The notes under the pieces are model-generated. The model ran no database searches, was not told where the DNA came from, and saw nothing but the letters and a program-made list of their open reading frames with translations. Of a stretch of 64,000 nt of DNA, positions 7,798 to 16,169 are shown piece by piece. Positions within the stretch are counted from its first letter, which is position 1, and the number at the start of each line of letters is the position of its first letter. The translations under genes were made by a program, and so were the position numbers. Source of the stretch: JAEUTH01 sp039931675 (GTDB taxonomy: Bacteria > Bacteroidota > Bacteroidia > AKYH767-A > OLB10); contig JBDTRM010000286.1 of NCBI GenBank assembly GCA_039931675.1, positions 8,301-72,300 on the forward strand, written 5' to 3'.

Positions 7798-10105
7798 TCT
7801 TGAATTGTCGTATTAGTAAACTGTCTTCCAGATTTCTGCGCAGCGATCTTTTTGATGGGGCATCGCCTGTATAAAGTCTGAATAGGAAAATATTTGTGAG
7901 GGTTTTATCCTGCGGAAATATGCGGAAAAATCTTTGTTCTAAAACTTTTAATAATTGAATAGTTTCTTCGGGCAAATCATTTAGTTTTGAAATGCGGTCA
8001 AAGAAAAATAATGGTGATGCAATAGGATGGAAGCCTAAACCTTGTTGATTGGCAGCAAGCCACACGCGTTGAACCGCTTCGCCACCTTTTAAAAATTCAT
8101 TTTCCTGCCCTGATTTTATGCGCAGGAGTGCCACAGCCGATGAATTGATTACAGCATCTTTTGTAAGTTTTTGCAATGCAGCCCCGCCTTTCCATTCTCT
8201 TATTTTTTCAATCACCTCAGCCCCGCTTGCTACACGCAACCCAACCTGGTCCTTAAACGTAAGTTCAAGTGTTGCTATATCCAAACCATCTTTAGTTTGT
8301 TCTGCTTCTTTATCGGTCCAGCGAATTTCTTTTTTGAAAAATTCATAGTGACCTATCGGGTGCAGAAATCTTAACTTCTCCACGGTAGAAACAATATCAG
8401 CAAGTTCAATTATTTCTTCCTGTTGTTGAGCAAATAATAAATCAGCAGGCAATGCTGCATTAATTAATGCTTCAAGTTTATTTTTTTCTATAGGTTTTTT
8501 ATCACCTTTTTTTCTGTTGGTACAGCGCAAGTCTATACTTTTATATAGCTGCTCATCAAGAGTTGAAACCGGCTGATTGCTTTTTGTAAATGAAAGTTCG
8601 GCAACAAGCAAGGGCTGACTTTGCAACGGAAAATATTTTGCAGAAGTTGCGTAACCACTGGTGTTAGCAGCTAATTTCAAATTCTGAAGTGCAGCGCCAA
8701 GTCCAACCTGGGCAAGGCTGTCGAAAGGATCGCTCCAACCGGCTGATTTATTTTTATCATGGAATAAATAAATTTTTTCATCGGATGCATACCATTTCCA
8801 CGGCTGATTATTGCCTGCTGACGGAGCCTGTATGGCATCTTTAATCCAAGACCTTATTAATGTTTCAGGTAAAGTATTTATTGCTGAAGCACCATTAGTT
8901 GAAAGTTGTTGTACTGCATCTTCCATCATCTCATCAGTAAGTTGCGGAAATTCAATTTCAGGATCAGCTTGTTTAACGGGTTTATTTTTGTTGCCGATTA
9001 ATTCTTCAATGTCAACATGATAACGCCCACTCTCATTATATTGATTAAGAAGTATTCTTCGGCTTACATCGGCAGTTATGCCTCCGCCCATAGTTACTGC
9101 ACTCGCTAACTGCGGCCATGTATTTATGGTTTGTTCAATCTCAATCATCGAAGCCTTTAAGCGCGTTGACGAAGTTTCCAAACCTAAAATATCCAGCATA
9201 TATGGAATTTTTTCTTCCGTAGTTTTTAAACTTTTAAGCATGTTGATATCAAGATGATCAACTAAACCATGCAATATACTTCGTTTGGGTTCCAGGTCAA
9301 AACGCTCCACATCAACCATGCAGCGATCACTCGCTTCCATAATTACGGGAATCCCTAACTCACGTGCTTTATAACGGCTTATAATTTTAATATCAAATCC
9401 GTCCGATTCTTCAGCCATCAGATCTAACTTGCCTCCTTCAGTAAAAAAAGCGTCAATGTTATTTTCATTAACACCTTCAGGAAAACATTTTACAATCATG
9501 AAAGGATCAATTTCTAAAATTTCGCGGGCTACTGAATAAACTTTATGCAATCCAAGATTGTGAATACCCGTACGTATCCGGTTCAGGTTAGTAACTTCAA
9601 GGGTATCAAAATCAGCTAAGCGTATTTCTCCGCAAATGCGCTCCATGGCCAAAGTAACCGCCACCGACTGACCAACAGATAAGCCTATAACACCAATTTT
9701 TTTCTGACCTAAAGTTGCCTGCTCCTCTCTTGTAATTTTATTTTGATTGCGGCTCGTACGCAGTCTTATGTATTCATCTTTATCTAATATGTGAACTAAT
9801 CTTTTTGACCAGGGATAAAAAACCCACACTCCATATTCTTCAAGTAATATGTTACCGGCATGAAGAGTAGCTTCTTGTGTAAGTTCATCGGCAGTAAATT
9901 TTCGCCAGGGAAATAAAAGCTTAACAAACTCTCTTAACTGATCTAAAATATTATCGCAAACTGTAAGGCCAGGTGTTGCCAATATTTTTTCAAAAAGCTC
10001 TTTATCAGCAGGGTTACCGATGCGATAAAATAAAGGAGTAAAAATTGAATTAATGCTTTCTTGATCTGCAAATAATTGCGACAGTTTTTCTTTAATGTGT
10101 TTCAT
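7784..10105 (-). CDS. ThiF/E1-like adenylating enzyme fused to nitroreductase (Rv1355c/MoeY family)
   Basis: 773 residues. N-terminal helical region 1-130; ThiF/MoeB/E1 Rossmann domain about 131-350 with nucleotide-binding loop GLSVGQ (141-146), acidic D165/D167 (LADFDTLE), N173/R176 (TNLNRI) and K188 (LHKVYS), the residues that bind ATP-Mg in this superfamily. The paired CxxC zinc site of MoeB/ThiF is not seen; C262 in SDRCMVDVERFD is the only cysteine in that segment. From about 415 a nitroreductase-type FMN domain starts (APSAGNNQPWKW, 427-438) and runs to about 740, resembling Acg-like oxidoreductases. Length and order match the Rv1355c/MoeY family of unknown function. The fusion suggests adenylation of a carboxylate followed by flavin-dependent redox chemistry. 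First gene of the operon with the GNAT protein and kinases. No clear consensus promoter was found upstream. Confidence 0.88.
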   Translation of the reverse strand: MKHIKEKLSQLFADQESINSIFTPLFYRIGNPADKELFEKILATPGLTVCDNILDQLREFVKLLFPWRKFTADELTQEATLHAGNILLEEYGVWVFYPWSKRLVHILDKDEYIRLRTSRNQNKITREEQATLGQKKIGVIGLSVGQSVAVTLAMERICGEIRLADFDTLEVTNLNRIRTGIHNLGLHKVYSVAREILEIDPFMIVKCFPEGVNENNIDAFFTEGGKLDLMAEESDGFDIKIISRYKARELGIPVIMEASDRCMVDVERFDLEPKRSILHGLVDHLDINMLKSLKTTEEKIPYMLDILGLETSSTRLKASMIEIEQTINTWPQLASAVTMGGGITADVSRRILLNQYNESGRYHVDIEELIGNKNKPVKQADPEIEFPQLTDEMMEDAVQQLSTNGASAINTLPETLIRSWIKDAIQAPSAGNNQPWKWYASDEKIYLFHDKNKSAGWSDPFDSLAQVGLGAALQNLKLAANTSGYATSAKYFPLQSQPLLVAELSFTKSNQPVSTLDEQLYKSIDLRCTNRKKGDKKPIEKNKLEALINAALPADLLFAQQQEEIIELADIVSTVEKLRFLHPIGHYEFFKKEIRWTDKEAEQTKDGLDIATLELTFKDQVGLRVASGAEVIEKIREWKGGAALQKLTKDAVINSSAVALLRIKSGQENEFLKGGEAVQRVWLAANQQGLGFHPIASPLFFFDRISKLNDLPEETIQLLKVLEQRFFRIFPQDKTLTNIFLFRLYTGDAPSKRSLRRNLEDSLLIRQFKNVHI

Positions 10106-10335
10106 CTTAATTATTGGGGGCTAACTTGTGATGCAAATAAGTGATAAATTGTTCACTTAAAATTTGTTAATTTGTAATCTGATGATCGTTTTATTCTAAA
10201 ATAAATAAATTTTTATTGCTAAGTTTTAAATAGTTAGGTAATAGCTTTTTGTATATTTGATAAATTGTTGCCAAATAACACCGAAATTATTTTAATAATT
10301 GCCCCCGTTTTACACAATCTAATATTATTTACGTA

Positions 10336-10803
10336 ATGGATCAGGAAATTAAAATTCAAGTGCTTTATGTTGATGACGAAGAGAATAATCTGATTGCTTT
10401 CAAAGCGTCTTTCAGGAGAGATTTTACCATTTTTACTGCTTTGTCGGCTGACGAAGCAAAAAAAATTCTTGCAGATACCGAAATTCATGTTCTCATTACC
10501 GACCAGCGTATGCCCGGAACGACAGGATCTGAATTGCTGGCTCAAACTGTTGTCGATTTTCCAGATCAGATTAGAATATTGCTTACTGGTTTTTCTGATA
10601 TTGATGCGCTTAAAGATGCGATTAACCGCGGGCAAATTTACCGCTATCTTCAAAAGCCCTGGAATGATGTTGAACTGAGAGCAACTATTAATGAGGCGTT
10701 TGAGATTTTTCATTTGAAGAGGGAGAAAGAAGCGCTAACGCAAAAGTTAACGCAAACCAATGAACAACTTGAGTTTTACCTGAGACAAAAATTATTGTCG
10801 TAA
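10336..10803 (+). CDS. REC-domain response regulator with C-terminal coiled coil
   Basis: 155 residues: REC domain about 7-125 (D13/D14, phospho-acceptor D56 in ITDQRMP, K106 in YLQKPW) and a short coiled-coil tail (REKEALTQKLTQTNEQLEF). No DNA-binding output. The REC domain shares VLYVDDEENNLI, DQRMP and the QKPW region with the REC of the hybrid kinase at 3822-4919, so the two look like recent paralogues. It is transcribed divergently from the E1-nitroreductase operon, 230 nt away, and very likely belongs to the same circuit. A possible -7 element TATATTTG (10252-10259) lies 77 nt upstream, without a well-spaced -33. Confidence 0.88.
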   Translation: MDQEIKIQVLYVDDEENNLIAFKASFRRDFTIFTALSADEAKKILADTEIHVLITDQRMPGTTGSELLAQTVVDFPDQIRILLTGFSDIDALKDAINRGQIYRYLQKPWNDVELRATINEAFEIFHLKREKEALTQKLTQTNEQLEFYLRQKLLS

Positions 10804-10849
10804 AATTTAACTTATAAGAACAAGAAATCTAAAACTTTTATAAACCCTT

Positions 10850-10883
10850 CCCGTGGACGTTTTGCTGCGGGCTTTTTAAATCG
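10850..10883 (+). terminator. Possible intrinsic terminator after the REC gene
   Basis: CCCGTGG and CTGCGGG can pair (two G-U pairs) around a short loop and are followed by CTTTTT. It lies 47 nt after the stop of the 155-aa REC gene. The stem is weak. Confidence 0.45.
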
Positions 10884-11342
10884 GGCTAAGAGAGTGAACC
10901 TTAATGCTTTTAGTAACTGATTATTAACTAAAGAGTGAATTTGAGAGTTCAAAAGTAAAACAAATTTTCATTAATACAAACTTGAATAGCATAAATTAGT
11001 GGGTAAAAGTAAAAAATACGATGGCGAAATATGTAAAGTGGTTAAAATGAATGAGAAAAAGTTTGTCGAAACATTCATTTTTTAACCTGAATCAGTTTCG
11101 GAAAGGAAAAAATCGGTTTGCTGGATTATAATCTTATACATAAAACGGGATAAAGAGCGCATTTTCCCACAAAGCCGCAAAGTTCACAAAGTTCACAAAG
11201 TTTAGATTTTCTTAGTGTTCTTGGTTTCTTTGTGGAAATCATCCTGGTAGCTATCGGGAGTGGCAATTTATCCCGTGTTCAGTATAACTAATTTGTAAAA
11301 TTCTTTAGAATTTAATTTCGTCCGGCAGTTGTAAATACACAG
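10884..11342. other. Gene-free interval
   Basis: No open frame looks coding. It contains an AT-rich stretch, the CACAAAG repeat element at 11164-11238, and a partial copy (near 11250-11262) of the GATAGCTATCGGG palindrome seen elsewhere. Confidence 0.7.
11164..11238. repeat. CACAAAG inverted-repeat element
   Basis: TTCCCACAAAG at 11164-11174 is complemented by CTTTGTGGAAA at 11228-11238. Between them TTCACAAAG is repeated directly twice. This looks like a short dispersed intergenic element rather than a regulatory site, since it is 100 nt or more from both flanking genes. Confidence 0.6.
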
Positions 11343-11915
11343 TTAGTCTTCCATTAATTTAAAACCATTACTTGTAAGTTGTGTTTGAATTTCTGCTAAT
11401 GATATTTTTCCCATGCGGTGAACATTCATTAACCTGTTTGGCGTATAACTGCATAACTCTGCTATGGTATTTATATTTGCTCTTTTAAGCAGGTTAGTAG
11501 TTTTAATTGAAAACTGGAGTGGCGCAAAAGGGTTCCTGGCTTCCGGTGGAGCGGGATAATAAATGTTGCGGTAATACTTTGAAATATTGTAACAATAATT
11601 CTGAAGTTGATTTTGTACTTCAGTGCTATTGCTGCTTTTAATATAAAGTTGCTGCAACTCGTCCTGGTGTTGCAATACAAAATAAGCAATAGCGCCAAGT
11701 GTATTTGCAATTAATTGACGCACCTTCGCATTGCTTGTTAAATATTTATCGCTTAATATGTTGATGGGGTAATCATACATTAAAAAATCAGGGAACAGTT
11801 TCTTGCGTTTTAACGTTATACGAAAATCGAAGTAACCGTTCTCGATAAGATTTACCAATAGCCTGTTGGCTTGAGATCCAACGGGAAAATTTTGCTTTAT
11901 TTCATTAATATCCAT
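11343..11915 (-). CDS. Unknown protein with RNA polymerase alpha-CTD-like domain
   Basis: 190 residues, no signal peptide. The N-terminal 130 residues are of unknown fold, mostly helical by eye (a basic patch TLKRKKL at 34-40). Residues about 133-188 match the C-terminal domain of the RNA polymerase alpha subunit: LLKRANINTIAELC, then MNVHRMGKISLAEI, aligning with the helix-hairpin-helix pattern LKRAGI.T..EL and V+.LGKKSL.EI. In alpha this domain binds UP-element DNA and activators. Here it is on a protein that is clearly not alpha. It may be a transcription modulator or simply a DNA-binding protein that uses the same fold. It is a single leftward gene, divergent from the fucosidase region. 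Confidence 0.7.
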   Translation of the reverse strand: MDINEIKQNFPVGSQANRLLVNLIENGYFDFRITLKRKKLFPDFLMYDYPINILSDKYLTSNAKVRQLIANTLGAIAYFVLQHQDELQQLYIKSSNSTEVQNQLQNYCYNISKYYRNIYYPAPPEARNPFAPLQFSIKTTNLLKRANINTIAELCSYTPNRLMNVHRMGKISLAEIQTQLTSNGFKLMED

Positions 11916-12089
11916 TAGCGGGGGAGATTGATTCGGATAATGCGCTAAGATGAAAAAACTTTTTAAATTAGTTTAATCATTACAAGCAATTTATTACAAG
12001 CATAAAGTTGATAACTATACTGAGCTTTTTTATACTAAGTTCGTGATAAGGAAAAGCCCGGCAACGAATGTTTATCGCCAACTTCCATT

Positions 12090-12112
12090 AAAAAAAGCCA
12101 GCCTTTCGGCTG
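12090..12112 (-). terminator. Strong intrinsic terminator on the minus strand
   Basis: Read leftward, CAGCC-GAAA-GGCTG (a GNRA-loop hairpin, 12099-12112) is followed by GC and seven T (12090-12096). On the plus strand there is no T-run. No annotated minus-strand gene lies immediately to its right, which suggests that a short transcript arises from 12120-12330 on this strand. Confidence 0.65.
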
Positions 12113-12152
12113 ACTCCGGGGTAAACAACTAAACTTATTTATAGCCTTTCGG

Positions 12153-12239
12153 TTATGCAGCAATCTCCAGAGAGATTGCTTTAAAGATATTGATACCCCA
12201 ATATTCAGTAGAAATAAACGTGCCAACACCAGGTTCCAA
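12153..12239 (-). other. Possible 28-codon small ORF or small RNA
   Basis: A TTG-started frame ending in IFKAISLEIAA and a TAA stop lies 40 nt before the minus-strand terminator at 12090-12112. The segment also holds two hairpins: AGCAATCTC/GAGATTGCT (12159-12180) and ATAGCC/GGTTAT (12141-12156). It is immediately preceded in frame by a TAG stop, and no promoter is obvious. It could be a leader peptide, an RNA regulator or a gene remnant. Confidence 0.35.
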
Positions 12240-12328
12240 CTAAAAAAGTTGTGCATCAATGATGATTTGATGTAGCTCTTAACCCCACTTATGTTTATAG
12301 TTTTGCCGGCTGAAAAACGAAAACGCAA

Positions 12329-13771
12329 ATGAGAAAAACAGTTATTACACTTTTATTTTTAATGCTTGCATTAATCGCATATCCACAGAACAAAAAGATC
12401 AAAGAATATTACCCGCCTACAGATACGCTTGTTCAGCAAAAGCTTAAAATGTGGCAGGGCTATAAATTTGGCTTGCTCATGCATTGGGGAACCTATTCGC
12501 AGTGGGGAATCGTAGAAAGCTGGTCGCTGTGCAGCGAAGACGAAGGTTGGTGCGCCCGCAAAGGTCCTTATGCAAACGATTATGCTGCATACAAAAAGGA
12601 ATATGAAAAACTGCAAACCACTTTTAATCCTGTTAATTTCAATCCTGATAAATGGGCTGCTGCTGCAAAAAATGCGGGAATGAAATATGTTGTCTTCACC
12701 ACCAAACATCATGATGGCTTTTGCATGTTCGATACCAAACAAACTGATTACAAAATTACTTCAGAACTATCTCCTTTTCATACCAATGTAAAAGCTGATG
12801 TAACGAAAGAAATTTTCAATTCATTTCGTAAAGAAAAATTTATGGTGGGCGCTTACTTCAGCAAGCCCGACTGGCATAATGAAAATTACTGGTGGCCTTA
12901 TTTTGCAACGCCCAATCGTATGAGCAATTATGATCCTAAAAAATATCCCGATCGCTGGCAGCAATATGAAGACTTTACTTACAATCAATTGAAAGAGTTG
13001 TGTACCGGCTATGGCAAGCTTGATTTGCTTTGGTTAGATGGCGGATGGGTTCGTCCTGATTCAACTATAACTAAAGAAGAGGAAAGCTGGATTAAAACTC
13101 CGTGGCGTAATGAAATTAACATGCACCGCATAGCAACTATGGCGCGTCAAAATCAACCTGGGATTTTAATTGTTGATCGTTCAGTATATGGATGGTATCA
13201 GAATTATCTTACGCCTGAACAACAGGTGCCCGCCAAGCCATTGCCCTATCCGTGGGAAACCTGCATGACTATGGCTAATTCATGGAGTTATGTGCCCGGT
13301 GATCATTACAAATCAACCAATGAACTCATTCACCTCTTATGCAAAATAGTTTCGCGTGGAGGAAATCTTTTACTCAATATAGCACCATCGCCTTTAGGTG
13401 ATTGGGATAGCACGGCTTATTCGCGATTAGATGAAATAGGGGAGTGGATGAACATTAACAGCGACTGTATTTACGAAACACAACCCTTTGCACCTTATGA
13501 AGAGGGACGGGTTGTTTACACATCAAAAAATAATAACGTGGTGTTTGCCATTTATCTTGCCAATGAAAATGAAAACATGCCTGCAATTATTTCACTGAGT
13601 GGTTTAAACAAAATTAAAATCAAAAATATTTCACTTCTCGGTACCGGAAAAACAAAATGGAAAACTGTTGATGATAAATCCGATAGCTATCGGATCGAAA
13701 TTCAAAATTCTCCATCTACAATAAAATCAATTAAAGAAAAACATGCTTATGTTTATAAAATTGAAATGTGA
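12329..13771 (+). CDS. Alpha-L-fucosidase, GH29 family
   Basis: 480 residues with a signal peptide (1-19, ending ALIAYPQ), so periplasmic or exported. The GH29 catalytic barrel covers about 30-370: FGLLMHWGTYSQWG (48-60) near the start, KHHDGF (126-131) with the substrate-binding histidine pair, and LDLLWLDGGW (231-240), in which D237 is the expected catalytic nucleophile. A beta-sandwich tail follows. The enzyme releases L-fucose from glycans with retention of configuration. It stands alone, with no SusC/SusD, transporter or fucose catabolic genes nearby, so it is not in a typical polysaccharide utilisation locus. A -7-like TAGTTTTG (12298-12305) precedes the ATG. An 18-base palindrome of a dispersed family (13678-13695) is embedded near the C-terminus in frame. 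Confidence 0.93.
   Translation: MRKTVITLLFLMLALIAYPQNKKIKEYYPPTDTLVQQKLKMWQGYKFGLLMHWGTYSQWGIVESWSLCSEDEGWCARKGPYANDYAAYKKEYEKLQTTFNPVNFNPDKWAAAAKNAGMKYVVFTTKHHDGFCMFDTKQTDYKITSELSPFHTNVKADVTKEIFNSFRKEKFMVGAYFSKPDWHNENYWWPYFATPNRMSNYDPKKYPDRWQQYEDFTYNQLKELCTGYGKLDLLWLDGGWVRPDSTITKEEESWIKTPWRNEINMHRIATMARQNQPGILIVDRSVYGWYQNYLTPEQQVPAKPLPYPWETCMTMANSWSYVPGDHYKSTNELIHLLCKIVSRGGNLLLNIAPSPLGDWDSTAYSRLDEIGEWMNINSDCIYETQPFAPYEEGRVVYTSKNNNVVFAIYLANENENMPAIISLSGLNKIKIKNISLLGTGKTKWKTVDDKSDSYRIEIQNSPSTIKSIKEKHAYVYKIEM
13678..13695. repeat. ATCCGATAGCTATCGGAT palindrome inside the fucosidase gene
   Basis: A perfect 18-base palindrome, close to the TCCCGATAGCTATCGGGA copies at 36509-36526 and 51191-51208 and an imperfect copy at 21032-21049. 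It is read in frame as DKSDSYRIE in the C-terminal tail of the fucosidase. Confidence 0.75.
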
Positions 13772-14039
13772 AGAGTGTAACAGGAGATTATCATCCTGAG
13801 CGCATAGCCATCACGAGAGACTTGTCATCCTGAACAGGGCAAAGCGAATAGCTTTGAGCCGGCTATTGTAAGGCCAGGGAACTTTCTACAATTAAAGTAA
13901 GTATTCCATTTGAAGAAAGATGTTTCGCTTCACTCAACAAGACACAGCCCGGTTAATCTCTTGAAATTATAAGAGCATCAATAGCTCATTTTATTTGATA
14001 TCCCTCAAAAAAATCGTTCTTTGTACGAAAACACTTCTA
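13772..14039. other. Intergenic spacer with TCATCCTGA repeats
   Basis: TTATCATCCTGAGCG and TTGTCATCCTGAACAG occur as a direct repeat within 13788-13840. The related segment CAGGATGACA/TGTCATCCTG forms a hairpin at 57779-57815. Nothing else is recognised. Confidence 0.5.
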
Positions 14040-16160
14040 ATGAAAAACAAGCCCTGTTTATTCAGGTATTTCTTAACCTGCGTATTATACTTTACTTTAA
14101 ACAATCTTTCTGCTCAAAGCATTTTTCCACCAGGATATAAATCTTATGCTACTGCATTGCACATTCACGGATTGTCGAATCATAACGGAAGTGCACAACC
14201 TGCAAGCATGCAATGGCATTCTTTTTACGCTGATACCACTAACACACCTGTGCTTTGGTGGACGGACCACAGAGGCGTTTTCACTCAAATTGAAACCTGT
14301 AAATTCAGCTTTAAAGACGGGGTGTATAATGCAGCAGCATTAACTATAACCGGGCTTAAAGGAAGCACGACTACTCCGGTTAAGTGGGTTGGCAAGAAGA
14401 GCAGCGGCTGTGCAGTATCGGTTTCGCTAAACGACTCTTCAGTTTTAATGGCACTAACAACTGATACTACAACCGCTCCTGTAAGATATTTTTCTTTTGC
14501 TCCAAAAGGATCATCGGGTGCTTTGAAAGGATTTCAAAATTTTGTTCGTCCCGTAACTGCACAAACAAAGATTGACCTTGATATAACTCCTGTAGGATTA
14601 AACCCTCTCAATGTTAACAGCAATGTAATTCAGTTTATAGTTTTACTGAGTTATCATTACTATAACGGCACTCCTCAACAACAATCAATAGTTTACAATT
14701 TTGTTGACAACACGCTTCCGTTTAAACGTTCGTATATTGACAGTGCTACCTTGCGCGTAAATGTTCCGGTTATAAATAACGTTATCAACCATGTTACCTT
14801 AAACCTGACTGCCGATGCTGCATATCTGAGAGACGGGATTGATAATGCCATACAGGATTACAAGCTAATGATAAAGTCATCTACGGGCAATTTTACTTCA
14901 GCCCGTTATTCCAACATCACTGTGTATAGCACCGATAATTCAGCTAACAGTCAATACAAGGTATTCAAAAGTTTAGCAAATAATTATGGCATCAACACTG
15001 GAGTTCGTGAATATACAGGCGTTGAATGGAGCACCCATCAGGGGCAACACATGAACGGTTTTCTGCCCGATTCGGCTTCTAACAAATCAATACTTTATAA
15101 TGATAATACTGTTGGGCTTGGCCCTGCTTATTTTGTTGACAATGTTCATCTGCGTGGCGGTGTGGCATCATACAATCATCCGTTTGGCGCGTCAGGTAAT
15201 TTGCAGTCAGCGGCCACACAGGATTACCGCACTGATACTTTAGCTCAAAATTTATTGGCCAATAATGCTTACGGTGCCGACATTATTGAAGTGGGGTATC
15301 TGAATCGTGGTGGCTGTGATTTGGCTCACCATCTAAAACTGTGGGATATCCTTACTGCCAATGGTCTTTTTCTTTATGGTGATGGCGTTACCGATTCGCA
15401 TGGCGGAAGCTGGTATAATACTGGTGCCACAAATAATTCCTTTGTTACCTGGATATGGTCGCAAGACAAAGCCACAATTAATTTAATTGCTTCATTAAAA
15501 AAAGGCAAATCGTTTTTTGGGTCAAACATTGATTACAACAGTAATGAGTTTTATTTTAAAATTGATACTGCCGGAATGGGCGATCGCCTGCCTGCAAAAT
15601 CAAGCGAAGCTTTTATTCAAACGCAGATGACCAATCCTCCCGCAGGTGTGCAATATTTGCTTACGCAAGGATTGTTGCAGCCCGGCATGAATGTTAATTA
15701 TCTCTATCAAGACTTTGTATATGATCCTGCAAGTCCTCCATGCATTTCGCTTGTTGATCCTTGTTTTGTGCGTGTAGCTGTTTATCATAATGGCCTGCCT
15801 TTGTTATTCAGTAATCCAATTGTTTTTACAACCGGTGCGCCTGCCGGTTCGCCATCGCTCTGCATTCCTGCTAAAGATATTAAAGAAGTTACAGGCAATA
15901 AAGAGAATGGCTATAAGATTTATCCAAATCCTGCCACTGGTGCAGTTGAATTAAAAACACGCTGTGAGTCATCATCTGTTTTAAAAATCTCTGTTTTAAA
16001 TGATGCAAATCAATTTGTAAAATGCCTTGGAACGTTTGAAACTGTGGCAGGGGACAGCAAATTTTCTTTAAATCTTTCGGGATTGAAAAGCGGCAGTTAT
16101 TTTATTCTTATTGAAAATGGTATTGATAAAAACATGTTGCCTTTGGTCATATCAAATTAA
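14040..16160 (+). CDS. Secreted PHP-like metallohydrolase domain protein with T9SS sorting signal
   Basis: The ATG at 14040 is preferred over an in-frame TTG at 13995 because it places a normal signal peptide (MKNKPCLFRYFLTCVLYF..., ending NLSAQ) at the N-terminus. The 706-residue product has LHIHGLSNHNGS near mature residue 10 and WWTDH about 40 residues later, the spacing of metal-binding motifs in PHP-type phosphoesterases. Later histidine motifs include YNHPFG and GDGVTDSHGG. The last 80 residues (YKIYPNPATG..., GLKSGSYFILIEN) form a T9SS type A sorting domain, so the protein should be exported across the outer membrane. A HupE/UreJ-type gene follows 9 nt downstream, implying co-transcription. 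Substrate unknown. Confidence 0.75.
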   Translation: MKNKPCLFRYFLTCVLYFTLNNLSAQSIFPPGYKSYATALHIHGLSNHNGSAQPASMQWHSFYADTTNTPVLWWTDHRGVFTQIETCKFSFKDGVYNAAALTITGLKGSTTTPVKWVGKKSSGCAVSVSLNDSSVLMALTTDTTTAPVRYFSFAPKGSSGALKGFQNFVRPVTAQTKIDLDITPVGLNPLNVNSNVIQFIVLLSYHYYNGTPQQQSIVYNFVDNTLPFKRSYIDSATLRVNVPVINNVINHVTLNLTADAAYLRDGIDNAIQDYKLMIKSSTGNFTSARYSNITVYSTDNSANSQYKVFKSLANNYGINTGVREYTGVEWSTHQGQHMNGFLPDSASNKSILYNDNTVGLGPAYFVDNVHLRGGVASYNHPFGASGNLQSAATQDYRTDTLAQNLLANNAYGADIIEVGYLNRGGCDLAHHLKLWDILTANGLFLYGDGVTDSHGGSWYNTGATNNSFVTWIWSQDKATINLIASLKKGKSFFGSNIDYNSNEFYFKIDTAGMGDRLPAKSSEAFIQTQMTNPPAGVQYLLTQGLLQPGMNVNYLYQDFVYDPASPPCISLVDPCFVRVAVYHNGLPLLFSNPIVFTTGAPAGSPSLCIPAKDIKEVTGNKENGYKIYPNPATGAVELKTRCESSSVLKISVLNDANQFVKCLGTFETVAGDSKFSLNLSGLKSGSYFILIENGIDKNMLPLVISN

Positions 16161-16169
16161 GCTACTTGA

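Noticed and set aside
7784..10105. MoeB/ThiF for molybdopterin or thiamin synthesis
   Set aside because: No MoaD/ThiS partner, no CxxC zinc site, and a fused nitroreductase domain; the Rv1355c-type assignment fits better.
10234..10713. 159-codon minus-strand frame
   Set aside because: Complete overlap with the REC gene on the plus strand, whose motifs are unmistakable; the antisense frame shows no family.
12329..13771. Polysaccharide utilisation locus around the fucosidase
   Set aside because: No SusC/SusD, sulfatase, other glycosidase or regulator is adjacent.
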